Positions 10,630 through 18,372 of a stretch of DNA of 64,000 nt are shown here, one piece after another (the first letter of the stretch is position 1; each line of letters opens with the position of its first letter). The translations under genes and the position numbers were made by a program. The notes under the pieces are model-generated. The model worked only from the letters and a program-made list of their open reading frames with translations, was not told the DNA's origin and did not search any database. Origin of the DNA: SAR202 cluster bacterium (GTDB lineage: Bacteria; Chloroflexota; Dehalococcoidia; Lucifugimonadales; Lucifugimonadaceae); contig VFGZ01000055.1 in the NCBI GenBank assembly GCA_009392215.1, positions 1 through 64,000 on the forward strand, read 5' to 3'.

Positions 10630-11247
10630 CTATTCAAGATAAAGACCTTTGGTTTTAATGTAATCGGTAACAGCTTGAGTGGTAAGTTTTTCAATTTGTT
10701 TATGGCATTTATTGAAGTTACGAATCATGGTTGCCGATACATCTACCATGGGCCCCTCAAGATATTCCATTTGTATATCAATATCTAAATCACTTCCTAA
10801 TAAGGGAGAGTTAACTCGGATGGCAGGACGACCAACTACGACAACTGTCGCAAAAGATTGAATTTCTTCAACGCATTTCCACTGATGAAATGAATTGGCT
10901 GCATCTGTTCCTATGATGAGTTTCATAACAACTGAATCGCCCAGTTGCGCGTGCAAATCTCTTAGCGTATCGATGGTATAAGTGTGCCCGTGACGAACAA
11001 TATCTACATTTGACGCCGAAAAATACGTCCTATTTTTTACCGCTAACTCAACCATCTTAAATCGATCAGTAGCTGATGCTTCCGGAGGATATTTTCTTAA
11101 CCACTGATCATTAGCTACAACAAATATAACTCTATCCAAACTCAATTTCAGACGTACAAATTCTGCTATGGCTAAATGACCATTATGAATAGGATCAAAC
11201 GTTCCACCAAAAACTCCAATTGTCTTAATATCGGTTGGTGGAGTCAT
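10630..11247 (-). CDS. nadD: Nicotinate-nucleotide adenylyltransferase
   Basis: A 205-residue nucleotidyltransferase. The N-terminal GVFGGTFDPIHNGHLAIAE contains the GxFDPxHxGH motif that binds ATP, and the C-terminal VSATMIRN corresponds to the ISSTxIR motif. It forms deamido-NAD from nicotinate mononucleotide and ATP. I use the ATG at 11247, one base after the obgE TAA, because the family core begins within 10 residues of it; a longer frame with starts up to 11313 would overlap obgE and add an unrelated 22 residues. The one-base junction suggests translational coupling to obgE. Confidence 0.92.
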   Translation of the reverse strand: MTPPTDIKTIGVFGGTFDPIHNGHLAIAEFVRLKLSLDRVIFVVANDQWLRKYPPEASATDRFKMVELAVKNRTYFSASNVDIVRHGHTYTIDTLRDLHAQLGDSVVMKLIIGTDAANSFHQWKCVEEIQSFATVVVVGRPAIRVNSPLLGSDLDIDIQMEYLEGPMVDVSATMIRNFNKCHKQIEKLTTQAVTDYIKTKGLYLE

Positions 11248-11248
11248 A

Positions 11249-12535
11249 TTAATCCCAGTTGAATTCCCAATCTCCAACCATAACGGTATCACCGATTTCA
11301 ATACCTGCATCATTTAGAGCTTTAGTTACTTTCAACTGTTCTAATCGGCGTTGAAATTGAATGCGAGCTTCCCAAGTATCAAGGTTACTACCTTGAGCTA
11401 AGCGAACTGCTTTTTGATGGACTATACGCCATGAACCATTGCGATTACGTACTATTGCTTTTTCGAATTTTTTAGCAATGGGTTTAATTATGACAGCTTC
11501 GTCCTTCACAGCTTTAAAAGTTGTTTTTTGTTGTTGATTTTCTTCTAAATAATTAGACATAGCTTGTTTCAAGTCATCAACACCTAAGTATGTTGCAGCT
11601 GAAACAAACATAATTTTTGAATGTAATCCTTTAGTAGATTCAACCAATTCGATAATTTCACTTGTCAACATTGCAACTTCATCAAGATCAAATTTATTAA
11701 TGACAAGTATTTGAGGTTTTTTAGCAAGTTCAGTATCAAATCTTGTTATTTCATTATTGATGCTATTTATCCGCTCAACAATATTGTCTTCACTGCCGTC
11801 TACAACATGTACAAGGACACTTGTTCTTTGTATATGCTTCAAAAATTCATCGCCCAAACCTATGCCTTGATGAGCTCCTTCAATTAATCCTGGAATATCT
11901 ACAACCACAAAAGTTTTGTGTTTATAACCTACAACTCCTAAAACAGGTTCAATAGTTGTAAATGGATAATCAGCAATTTTTGGTCGAGCAGCACTAATTG
12001 CAGTTAATATGCTGGATTTGCCAGCATTGGGCATACCAATAAGGCCTATATCTGCTAAAAGCTTAAGATTAAGACGTATCCTACGAATTTCACCATCCTC
12101 TCCAGCTTCAGCTAAAAGAGGTTCTTGATGCGTAGAACTTACAAAATGGGCATTACCTCTACCACCTTTTCCTCCCTGAGCAACAATTATTTGATCACCT
12201 TCATGAATAAGTTCACCCATTAATTCTGTATCTTTGCCGTCTTCCCACACCCAAACTTCCGTTCCTACTGGCACAGAAACCCTAACTGCTTGACCATCAG
12301 CACCATTCTTATGATGTCCTTGACCATTCGATCCATTTTTAGCTATGAAATGTGGTTGCCAATGAAATTTTGTTAATGTATTGATTGAGGAATCAGCAAC
12401 TAACACAACATCTCCACCATGACCTCCATCCCCACCTCCAGGCCCACCACGAGGTAGTAAAGCTTCTCTTATAAAAGAAACTACGCCATGACCTCCATTA
12501 CCTGAACGAACTTCTATTACTGTTGAATCAATCAT
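11249..12535 (-). CDS. obgE: GTPase Obg/CgtA
   Basis: A 428-residue Obg protein with all three domains. The glycine-rich Obg fold (1-158) includes RGGPGGGDGGHGGDV. The G domain (about 160-330) has Walker A GMPNAGKSSI, switch region YPFTTIEPVLG, DIPGLIEGA and the NKFD specificity motif. The C-terminal OCT domain (about 345-428) is present, with KKFEKAIVRNRNG and QRRLEQLKVTKAL. Obg acts in large ribosomal subunit assembly and stress control. Codon use is strikingly A/T rich compared with neighbours. It heads the obgE-nadD-pyrE operon; the AT-rich gap upstream separates it from dnaA. No clear ribosome site is seen before the ATG. Confidence 0.94.
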   Translation of the reverse strand: MIDSTVIEVRSGNGGHGVVSFIREALLPRGGPGGGDGGHGGDVVLVADSSINTLTKFHWQPHFIAKNGSNGQGHHKNGADGQAVRVSVPVGTEVWVWEDGKDTELMGELIHEGDQIIVAQGGKGGRGNAHFVSSTHQEPLLAEAGEDGEIRRIRLNLKLLADIGLIGMPNAGKSSILTAISAARPKIADYPFTTIEPVLGVVGYKHKTFVVVDIPGLIEGAHQGIGLGDEFLKHIQRTSVLVHVVDGSEDNIVERINSINNEITRFDTELAKKPQILVINKFDLDEVAMLTSEIIELVESTKGLHSKIMFVSAATYLGVDDLKQAMSNYLEENQQQKTTFKAVKDEAVIIKPIAKKFEKAIVRNRNGSWRIVHQKAVRLAQGSNLDTWEARIQFQRRLEQLKVTKALNDAGIEIGDTVMVGDWEFNWD

Positions 12536-12809
12536 GTGAAAAAGGAGTAAGTGTTGTCTATTAATATTTAACAGTAGTAATAATAATGACTGTTGAAATG
12601 TTTATATCGTTCATGAGATACGTATAAAAAATGTGTGAATTAAATGAGAGGAATAATGAAATTTAGTGGAAAAGAAATCAAAAATGTGAACCTGTAAATA
12701 AAATTTTGACTTTTGTTAGATATGTAATTTTGAATTTATAAAGTTATTCACGAATAACAACAGTTATGTATGGAAACTTACACCATTGTTAGTAATAACT
12801 TTAAGAGGT
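12536..12809. other. AT-rich dnaA-obgE gap, candidate replication origin segment
   Basis: A 274-base non-coding stretch much richer in A and T than its surroundings, just downstream of dnaA. It contains TTATTCACG at 12744-12752 (one mismatch from TTATNCACA), placed inside a palindrome GTTATTC-AC-GAATAAC (12743-12758), and TGTGAATTA at 12634-12642, whose complement TAATTCACA is also one mismatch from a DnaA box. Runs such as AAAATTTTGAC could be unwinding DNA. Coding strand bias changes sign across this area. Origin status is inferred from position, base content and these two weak boxes. Confidence 0.4.
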
Positions 12810-14201
12810 TTAATTAGAAAATCGATGAGACCGAATCAATATGTTTCTGATTGCGGATAGGTGATCCCGCTTTGAGCTATCGATTTTCATTAACTGCTCA
12901 AAACGTTTATGAGCATATAAAACAGTTGAATGGTCTCTACCACCAATAGCTTCACCTATTCGTATCGAAGTTAAATGAGCGTCTTCTCGAAGCATATACA
13001 TTGCTATTCGTCGAGCTTCTGCAGTCGCCTGATCACGACGTTTTCCGGTGATGCGGTCAACTGAAACTCCTGTGTACTCTGAAACGGCTGATAATACTTG
13101 ATCTATTGATATGACATCTGCTGGTGTTTCTATCAATAAGTTTTTCAGAGCTTGGTTAGTAAGTTCAATTGTTATGGGATCACCAATAAGTTGCGAATAG
13201 GCGATGACTCTATTAAGTGCTCCCTCTAATTCACGAACGTTGCGATGAGGCCTCTGTGCAATTTCATTGAGTACATTTGTATTCAGGTCAGGCATTTTAC
13301 TTTGGAGGATTGCATAGCGTGATTCATAATCTGGTGGCTGAAGATCAACTTCCAGTCCTCCAGCTAGCCTAGATTGAATTCGTTCTTGGAGCAAACTTTT
13401 GCTTGCTGGCTCATCTCCACTAATAACAATTTGCTTACCGGCCATGTGTAATTCATTAAAAGTGTGAAAGAAGCCTTCTTGAGTTTGTGGTTTTGATGCT
13501 ATGAACTGAATATCGTCTACCAACAGCACGTCTGTATTGCGATATCTCTCCCGGAAATGGTTTGCAGATCCTTCTCGAATGGAGCTGATGTATTCATTCG
13601 TGAAGCGCTCACTACTTACGTACATTACTTTTAGTTTGCGTTGGATAAAAGCATGTCCAATGGCATGTAAGAGATGTGTTTTGCCAAGGCCAACTTCGGA
13701 ATAGATATAAAGTGGGTTATAAATTTTGCCTGGGGCTTCCGTGATTTTTATGGCTGCTGCCTGTGCAAGACTATTGGATGGCCCGACTATAAATGTGTTA
13801 AAGGTGAATGAATTTTTTAAAGAATAGGATTGTGTGTAAGCTATTTTCCCGTTTTGCTTGATGTTTGCTGATGTTATGGTTTGGGACACTTTTTCTGGCT
13901 GTTTTTCATCAATACTACGACTAGATGATCCTTGTACTGTGAATTCGACTGAAAGCTTGCGACCAGCTACGCGTGACACCGTGCGGTGTATAGTTCCAGA
14001 AAGTCGCTTTTCAAGCATCTCAGCTGCAAAAGGGCTTGGGGTTGAAATTGTAAGAGTATCGTTTTCTAAACTGCTTGGAACAGTTGGTTTTAACCACGTT
14101 TCATAGTTGGGCCTGGGTATTTCTAATTGAAGTTGACCTAAAGCAGCTAGCCAAATTTTTCTTGCGTTAATCGTTTCCGAACCCTCACTAAAATTACGCA
14201 C
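12810..14201 (-). CDS. dnaA: Chromosomal replication initiator protein DnaA
   Basis: A 463-residue DnaA. Domain I spans about 1-90 and includes the NYETWLKPT motif. The AAA+ domain starts at FNTFIVGPSN (about 134-143), with Lys174 and Thr175 in SEVGLGKTHLL, Walker B VLLVDDIQF and NVRELEGALNRV. Domain IV ends with GRDHSTVLYAHKRFE at about 421-435, the DnaA-box recognition signature. The start is GTG at 14201 with a GAGG site six bases upstream. Two things are odd: the first Walker A glycine is Ser168 (SEVGLGKT instead of GGVGLGKT), and the segment after QPPDYESRYAIL is several residues shorter than usual. It is otherwise intact, so I treat it as functional. Confidence 0.95.
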   Translation of the reverse strand: MRNFSEGSETINARKIWLAALGQLQLEIPRPNYETWLKPTVPSSLENDTLTISTPSPFAAEMLEKRLSGTIHRTVSRVAGRKLSVEFTVQGSSSRSIDEKQPEKVSQTITSANIKQNGKIAYTQSYSLKNSFTFNTFIVGPSNSLAQAAAIKITEAPGKIYNPLYIYSEVGLGKTHLLHAIGHAFIQRKLKVMYVSSERFTNEYISSIREGSANHFRERYRNTDVLLVDDIQFIASKPQTQEGFFHTFNELHMAGKQIVISGDEPASKSLLQERIQSRLAGGLEVDLQPPDYESRYAILQSKMPDLNTNVLNEIAQRPHRNVRELEGALNRVIAYSQLIGDPITIELTNQALKNLLIETPADVISIDQVLSAVSEYTGVSVDRITGKRRDQATAEARRIAMYMLREDAHLTSIRIGEAIGGRDHSTVLYAHKRFEQLMKIDSSKRDHLSAIRNILIRSHRFSN

Positions 14202-14523
14202 AACAAGCCTCAGGCCGGACCTGCCGGATAATTAAAAATCGACCATTATGTGGAATACATAGACCAACGAAATCGGTAACTGGACGTTACCTGTGGTGGT
14301 GCTGGCCTAAGGGCAACCGTACCATGTATAAGGGAGGGGCTTGCAACCCCTTCGGCGGTCTATTTTGCCCAGATTTACCATTAATTTCCCAACAATTTTG
14401 TGACAATATTCACAACTCAGTTTGGACATACATAATAAGCACCATTTTAGTGCCTTAGCGCGCCGGAGCCGCGCGGGGGATTTTGGCAAGCGCCTTGTGT
14501 CGCGACATGTTTAAAGTTTTTGA
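14202..14523. promoter_or_regulatory. dnaA-fmt divergent intergenic region with several palindromes
   Basis: 322 bases with no credible gene, between leftward dnaA and rightward fmt. Visible structure: GGTAAC-N5-GTTACC (14275-14291); AGGGG-N7-CCCCT around 14335-14351; the CRP-like TTGTGA-N6-TCACAA (14398-14415), which also includes ATATTCACA, one mismatch from a DnaA box; CGCGC-N7-GCGCG (14459-14475); and a perfect palindrome TGTCGCGACA (14498-14507) 16 bases before the fmt ATG. It must carry promoters for both genes. I looked for a small SRP RNA or tRNA here and found neither. Confidence 0.45.
14398..14415. promoter_or_regulatory. CRP/FNR-type palindrome TGTGA-N6-TCACA
   Basis: The bases TTGTGA CAATAT TCACAA form a perfect six-base inverted repeat with a six-base spacer. 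The inner TGTGA-N6-TCACA equals the E. coli CRP consensus. It lies 109 bases before the fmt start and 197 bases before the dnaA start. Chloroflexota encode CRP/FNR-family regulators, but no such gene is in this window, so the binding protein is unknown. The right half also resembles a DnaA box, which is an alternative reading. Confidence 0.4.
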
Positions 14524-15456
14524 ATGAAAATTATTTTTTTTGGTTCACCTAATGACGCTGTTCAATTATTAGACTCGTTAATTACAGCGGGTCATGAAAT
14601 TGCGGCGGTCTACACTCAGCCTGACCGTCAAGTCGGTAGGGGTCTCACAAAACAGGCGACAGCTGTGAAAATTTTTTCTGAACAATGTGGTTTGGAAACA
14701 TTTACCCCTGTAAGCCTTCGCGATGATGAAGAGGAGTTCGCTCGTATTTCAAATATAGGGGCGGATGCTTTTGTTGTTGTTGCATACGGACGTATCCTGC
14801 CACCTCAAATACTTGATATACCGCCACTTGGCGTAATTAATGTTCACCCTTCTTTGCTGCCTTTATATCGTGGGCCTAGTCCTGTATCTACCGCGATTCT
14901 TGACGGACAGTCATATACAGGCGTTTCATTGATGCTACTAGATGCAGGAATGGACACCGGGCCGGTACTCGCCCAGTCTCTTCCAATTAATTTGTCAGGA
15001 CGTGAACGTCGAGGTGAATTACAGACACGTCTTTTCAAAGAATCTAAGTCATTACTGCTGGACGTCCTAACCCAACTTGACTTGGGAACCATCACTCCTG
15101 TTATTCAGGACAACGCCGCAGCATCTATGACTCAATTGTTGCGTCGATCAGATGGTGAAATTGATTGGACGACATCGGCTGTTTATATTGAGCGTATGGT
15201 ACGCGCTTATGATATTTGGCCAGGTACTTTCACTACATGGAACGGAAAAAATGTGAAAATTCTTGAATCTCAATTAATCGATGGCCCTACAACAAATCCA
15301 GGTGAAGTTGTGCTTAATTCTGGACATTTAAATGTTAGTACTGGTGATGGATTGCTTGAAATTATTCAATTACAATTGGAAGGTCGCCAGGCGGCCATGG
15401 CGCCTGATTTTGTTCGTGGTTACCCTCAAATTAATGGAGTGATTCTGGGTAATTGA
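14524..15456 (+). CDS. fmt: Methionyl-tRNA formyltransferase
   Basis: A 310-residue Fmt of standard length. The formyltransferase domain (1-200) has GVINVHPSLLPLYRGPSP, with the Asn and His of the 10-formyl-THF active site, and the Asp in MLLDAGMDTGPVLAQ. The C-terminal OB-like tRNA-binding domain covers about 205-310. It formylates Met-tRNAi for initiation. In the same family formyl transfer also occurs in ArnA and PurN, but domain order and length fit Fmt. The ATG at 14524 lacks a strong Shine-Dalgarno site. It runs toward the small NIPSNAP-like gene, meeting it with an 11-base gap. Peptide deformylase, its usual neighbour, is absent. Confidence 0.94.
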   Translation: MKIIFFGSPNDAVQLLDSLITAGHEIAAVYTQPDRQVGRGLTKQATAVKIFSEQCGLETFTPVSLRDDEEEFARISNIGADAFVVVAYGRILPPQILDIPPLGVINVHPSLLPLYRGPSPVSTAILDGQSYTGVSLMLLDAGMDTGPVLAQSLPINLSGRERRGELQTRLFKESKSLLLDVLTQLDLGTITPVIQDNAAASMTQLLRRSDGEIDWTTSAVYIERMVRAYDIWPGTFTTWNGKNVKILESQLIDGPTTNPGEVVLNSGHLNVSTGDGLLEIIQLQLEGRQAAMAPDFVRGYPQINGVILGN

Positions 15457-15467
15457 CCATGGAAATC

Positions 15468-15761
15468 TTATGTGGTTTCAATCTGTACGATTTCTCGGTG
15501 GGCAATATGACTTCGCACGTGATCAACGTTGGCTAACCACCAGTCACTCCCGTAAAACTCTGCTTCATATTTGGCAATGTTCTCTACAGAATCGCCATAT
15601 GAGCGAATCCAAATAAATTGAGTGCGCTCTTCGTTGACCCATGAGCATTCAACTTTAATATTTGCCTCTTCCATTAATGGAATTAGCTTTGGAAAAAGCT
15701 CGAGCCAGCTATCAAGTTGACCCTTGTTAATGGTGTAGGTGCGTAAGTGGGCGACAGTCAT
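15468..15761 (-). CDS. NIPSNAP-family dimeric alpha/beta-barrel protein
   Basis: A 97-residue protein beginning MTVAHLRTYTINKGQLDSW, a typical first beta strand and helix of NIPSNAP-domain proteins, with TQFIWIRSY as a central strand and a C-terminal REIVQIET strand. I use the ATG at 15761; an upstream in-frame start at 15806 adds 15 residues with no barrel character. Bacterial NIPSNAP proteins rarely have known functions. It sits between fmt and ffh and faces fmt tail to tail. The region between it and ffh is short and shows no obvious terminator. Confidence 0.7.
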   Translation of the reverse strand: MTVAHLRTYTINKGQLDSWLELFPKLIPLMEEANIKVECSWVNEERTQFIWIRSYGDSVENIAKYEAEFYGSDWWLANVDHVRSHIAHREIVQIETT

Positions 15762-15896
15762 TGGGAATATGATCTCCGTATCTTTGTGTTGGTGCGTTAA
15801 AGACAATGAAGTGATTCAAACGGATCTTAATTTTTCCAGCATTATGTTCATTGAAACTAGTGTTTGGTAATTTATAAATGTCTTGTGGTGTAATTA

Positions 15897-17234
15897 CTAT
15901 CGTTTCATCATTCCCATGAGGGTCCGCTTACCGCCAGGTCCGGATAATTTTTTCATCATCTTTTGCATTTGTTTGAACTGCGATAGCAGTTGATTTACTT
16001 GTGTGATAGAGGTTCCAGAGCCTACAGCGATTCGTTTACGCCTTGAGCCATTAATGATTGTGGGTTCTTGCCGTTCAGATGGTGTCATAGAGTAGATAAT
16101 CGCTTCTACTCGTGATATTTGACGTTCGTCAAGATCTTTGGAGTTTATTTTTCCTTTAAGGGCACCAACGCCAGGCATCATACCTAGAATGTCACTGATG
16201 GAGCCCATTTTCTTGATGGTTTTAAATTGTTCCAGCATGTCGTCGAGATCAAACTGATTTTTTAGTATTTTATTTTTAAGTGCAACAGCTTGTTCGGTAT
16301 TGAATTGAGTTTCAGCCTTTTCAATAAGAGATTCCACATCTCCCATTCCGAGGATTCTAGATGCAATTCGATCAGGGTGGTAAATCTCTAACTGGTCGGG
16401 TCTTTCTCCAACAGTTATATATTTGATTGGAACACCAGTTACCGATCGCATTGACAGTGCTGCACCACCACGAGCGTCTCCATCCATCTTGGATAAAATT
16501 ATTCCTGTTAAACCTATACGTGAATTGAATGTACTACCTGAATTCACTGCATCCTGTCCCGTCATGGCGTCAACAACAAGTAGTGTTTCTACAGGAGATG
16601 CTGCATTTCGTATTTCTTCGAGTTCGTTCATTAATTCATCATTGATAGCAAGTCGACCGGCGGTATCAAGGATCAGGTAGTGTACGTGCTCTTTGGCAGC
16701 TTTATTAATCGCAGCTTTCGCAACATTTAATGGTGTAGAGTTGGGTGATTGTTCTGCGTAGACATCGATATCGAGTTGTAGGCCCAATTGTTTTAGTTGT
16801 TCGATAGCTGCTGGTCGCTGCAAGTCACACGCGGCCATCATTACTGAGTGTTTTTGTTTACGTAGATGGAGAGCTAACTTGGCGGCGGATGTTGTCTTAC
16901 CAGATCCCTGTAAGCCGGCCAACATAATCACGCTTGGTGGTTGATTGGCTCTATTTATTTCAACAGTTTCTCCGCCCAGAATGTTTTTTAACTCTTCTCG
17001 AACAATTCTAATCACCGTTTGTCCGGGAGTTAGAGAGTTATATACCTTGTCGCCACTCGCTTTTTGTTTAATGTTTTTTATAAATTGGCGTGTGACTTTG
17101 AAATCTACATCTGCTTCTAGTAGTGATAATCGCACTTCCCGCAGAGCGTCATCTATATTTTTTTCCGACAATTTGCCACTATTTGTTAGCTTGCCAAAGA
17201 TTCCATTAAGCTTGTCGGAAAGTGATTCAAACAT
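15897..17234 (-). CDS. ffh: Signal recognition particle protein Ffh (SRP54)
   Basis: A 445-residue SRP GTPase. The N domain helical bundle is followed by the G domain with GLQGSGKTTSAAKLA (near residue 107), DTAGR, and SKMDGDARGGAALS; the last is the SRP-specific closing loop. The Met-rich M domain (about 300-445) has GMGDVESLIEKA, RRKRIAVGSGTS and QMQKMMKKLSGPGGK, which bind signal peptides and SRP RNA. It targets nascent membrane proteins to FtsY. The start is ATG at 17234. The usual neighbours rpsP and rimM are not present, and I find no ffs RNA gene nearby. Confidence 0.95.
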   Translation of the reverse strand: MFESLSDKLNGIFGKLTNSGKLSEKNIDDALREVRLSLLEADVDFKVTRQFIKNIKQKASGDKVYNSLTPGQTVIRIVREELKNILGGETVEINRANQPPSVIMLAGLQGSGKTTSAAKLALHLRKQKHSVMMAACDLQRPAAIEQLKQLGLQLDIDVYAEQSPNSTPLNVAKAAINKAAKEHVHYLILDTAGRLAINDELMNELEEIRNAASPVETLLVVDAMTGQDAVNSGSTFNSRIGLTGIILSKMDGDARGGAALSMRSVTGVPIKYITVGERPDQLEIYHPDRIASRILGMGDVESLIEKAETQFNTEQAVALKNKILKNQFDLDDMLEQFKTIKKMGSISDILGMMPGVGALKGKINSKDLDERQISRVEAIIYSMTPSERQEPTIINGSRRKRIAVGSGTSITQVNQLLSQFKQMQKMMKKLSGPGGKRTLMGMMKR

Positions 17235-17366
17235 GATTAGAGTTTACAAGTATCGATTAGGAAACTTATAAGCATGAACTTTGTAATTAAAAAAGTTAAA
17301 CAATAATTGCATTTCAACGATTGATTGATCTTGGAACTTATATTGTAAAGCAGAGTTTATCTTTTG

Positions 17367-18164
17367 ATGAATAAGTCTAACCAAAAACAATTCACCCTGA
17401 TTGCTCATAGAGGAGCATCATATGATGCTCCTGAGAATACGTTTGAAGCGTTCGACCTTGCGTTGGAAATGGGATTCGACAATATTGAAACAGATGTCCA
17501 ATTGTCTAGTGATGGACGTTGTATCCTAATTCATGATGATTCGTTGTATCGAACTACCGGTATTCATGGCCTTGTCGCTGAGACTGGCATCGCAAAGATT
17601 AAATCACTGCATGCTGGCCTTTGGTTCGAGGGTCCAGATGATGGTGCTGGATCCATAGGTCCACTCGCATATCCTGATGCCTTCATACCGACTTTGGATG
17701 AATTCCTCGAGCGTTACGGGGGGAAAATTCATATTCATCTTGAATTAAAATCTACCCAACCCGCGTTGCCTGTCAAGGTGATGGAATCTTTGGAAAATTG
17801 GGGCGTTATTGGTCAGCACACAGGTGATTACTTATCCCCTGGGCTTACTATTTCGTCGTTTCATGTGGAACAGCTTGAGCGTTCCGTTGTACTAATGCCT
17901 GAAGTTGCACACGGGTGGTTGCTTGAGAAAATTAACCAAAGTTCCTTAAAGGTTGCATTGGATTTAGGGCTGGCAGGTATTTATCCAAATGCATCGAAAG
18001 TCACTAAACATCAAATAGAAATCGCCAATGAGTCCGGGGTGTCCGTTAGAACTTGGGGCATAGGCAATTCCGTAGAAGCTTTGAAACGTGCGTACAGATC
18101 AGGCGCTACTGGCACTACCGTTGATTGGCCTGTTAAGGCATATAAAATACTGGCTTCAATTTAA
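17367..18164 (+). CDS. Glycerophosphodiester phosphodiesterase
   Basis: A 265-residue GDPD-family TIM barrel. Catalytic signatures are HRGAS at residues 14-18, the PENT motif at 22-25 with the metal-binding Glu, ETDVQLSSDG, and the second His in LIHDDSLYRTT. The Glu in HLELK near residue 127 completes the metal site. It hydrolyses glycerophosphodiesters to glycerol 3-phosphate and an alcohol. There is no signal peptide, so it acts in the cytoplasm on imported or recycled lipid headgroups. I use the ATG at 17367 rather than the TTG just before it. It stands alone, divergent from ffh, with a 208-base gap before leuS. Confidence 0.9.
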   Translation: MNKSNQKQFTLIAHRGASYDAPENTFEAFDLALEMGFDNIETDVQLSSDGRCILIHDDSLYRTTGIHGLVAETGIAKIKSLHAGLWFEGPDDGAGSIGPLAYPDAFIPTLDEFLERYGGKIHIHLELKSTQPALPVKVMESLENWGVIGQHTGDYLSPGLTISSFHVEQLERSVVLMPEVAHGWLLEKINQSSLKVALDLGLAGIYPNASKVTKHQIEIANESGVSVRTWGIGNSVEALKRAYRSGATGTTVDWPVKAYKILASI

Positions 18165-18372
18165 AGTGTTTTGGGGGGTATTTCGGAGAGTTGGGAGGAA
18201 CGGGTTTGTGTGTGCGTCAGATTTACTGGAAGAATATGACATAAAAGGGCACTTGTTAATTGATTGATAAAATCAAGGATCTGGCAAATTTTACGCTTTA
18301 ACTAAATAGCTCCAATTGAATGAAACTATCTAGTGTTATTACATTGATGATTTATAAGTTCGGATAAAAGTA

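Noticed and set aside
14307-14489. 60-codon minus-strand frame in the dnaA leader
   Set aside because: Random composition, no ribosome site, and it covers the palindromic regulatory region.
14202-14523. Possible 4.5S SRP RNA or other small RNA gene between dnaA and fmt
   Set aside because: I looked for the conserved GGAAG/GCAGCC core of SRP RNA and for a tRNA cloverleaf and saw neither; hairpins here are short and separate.
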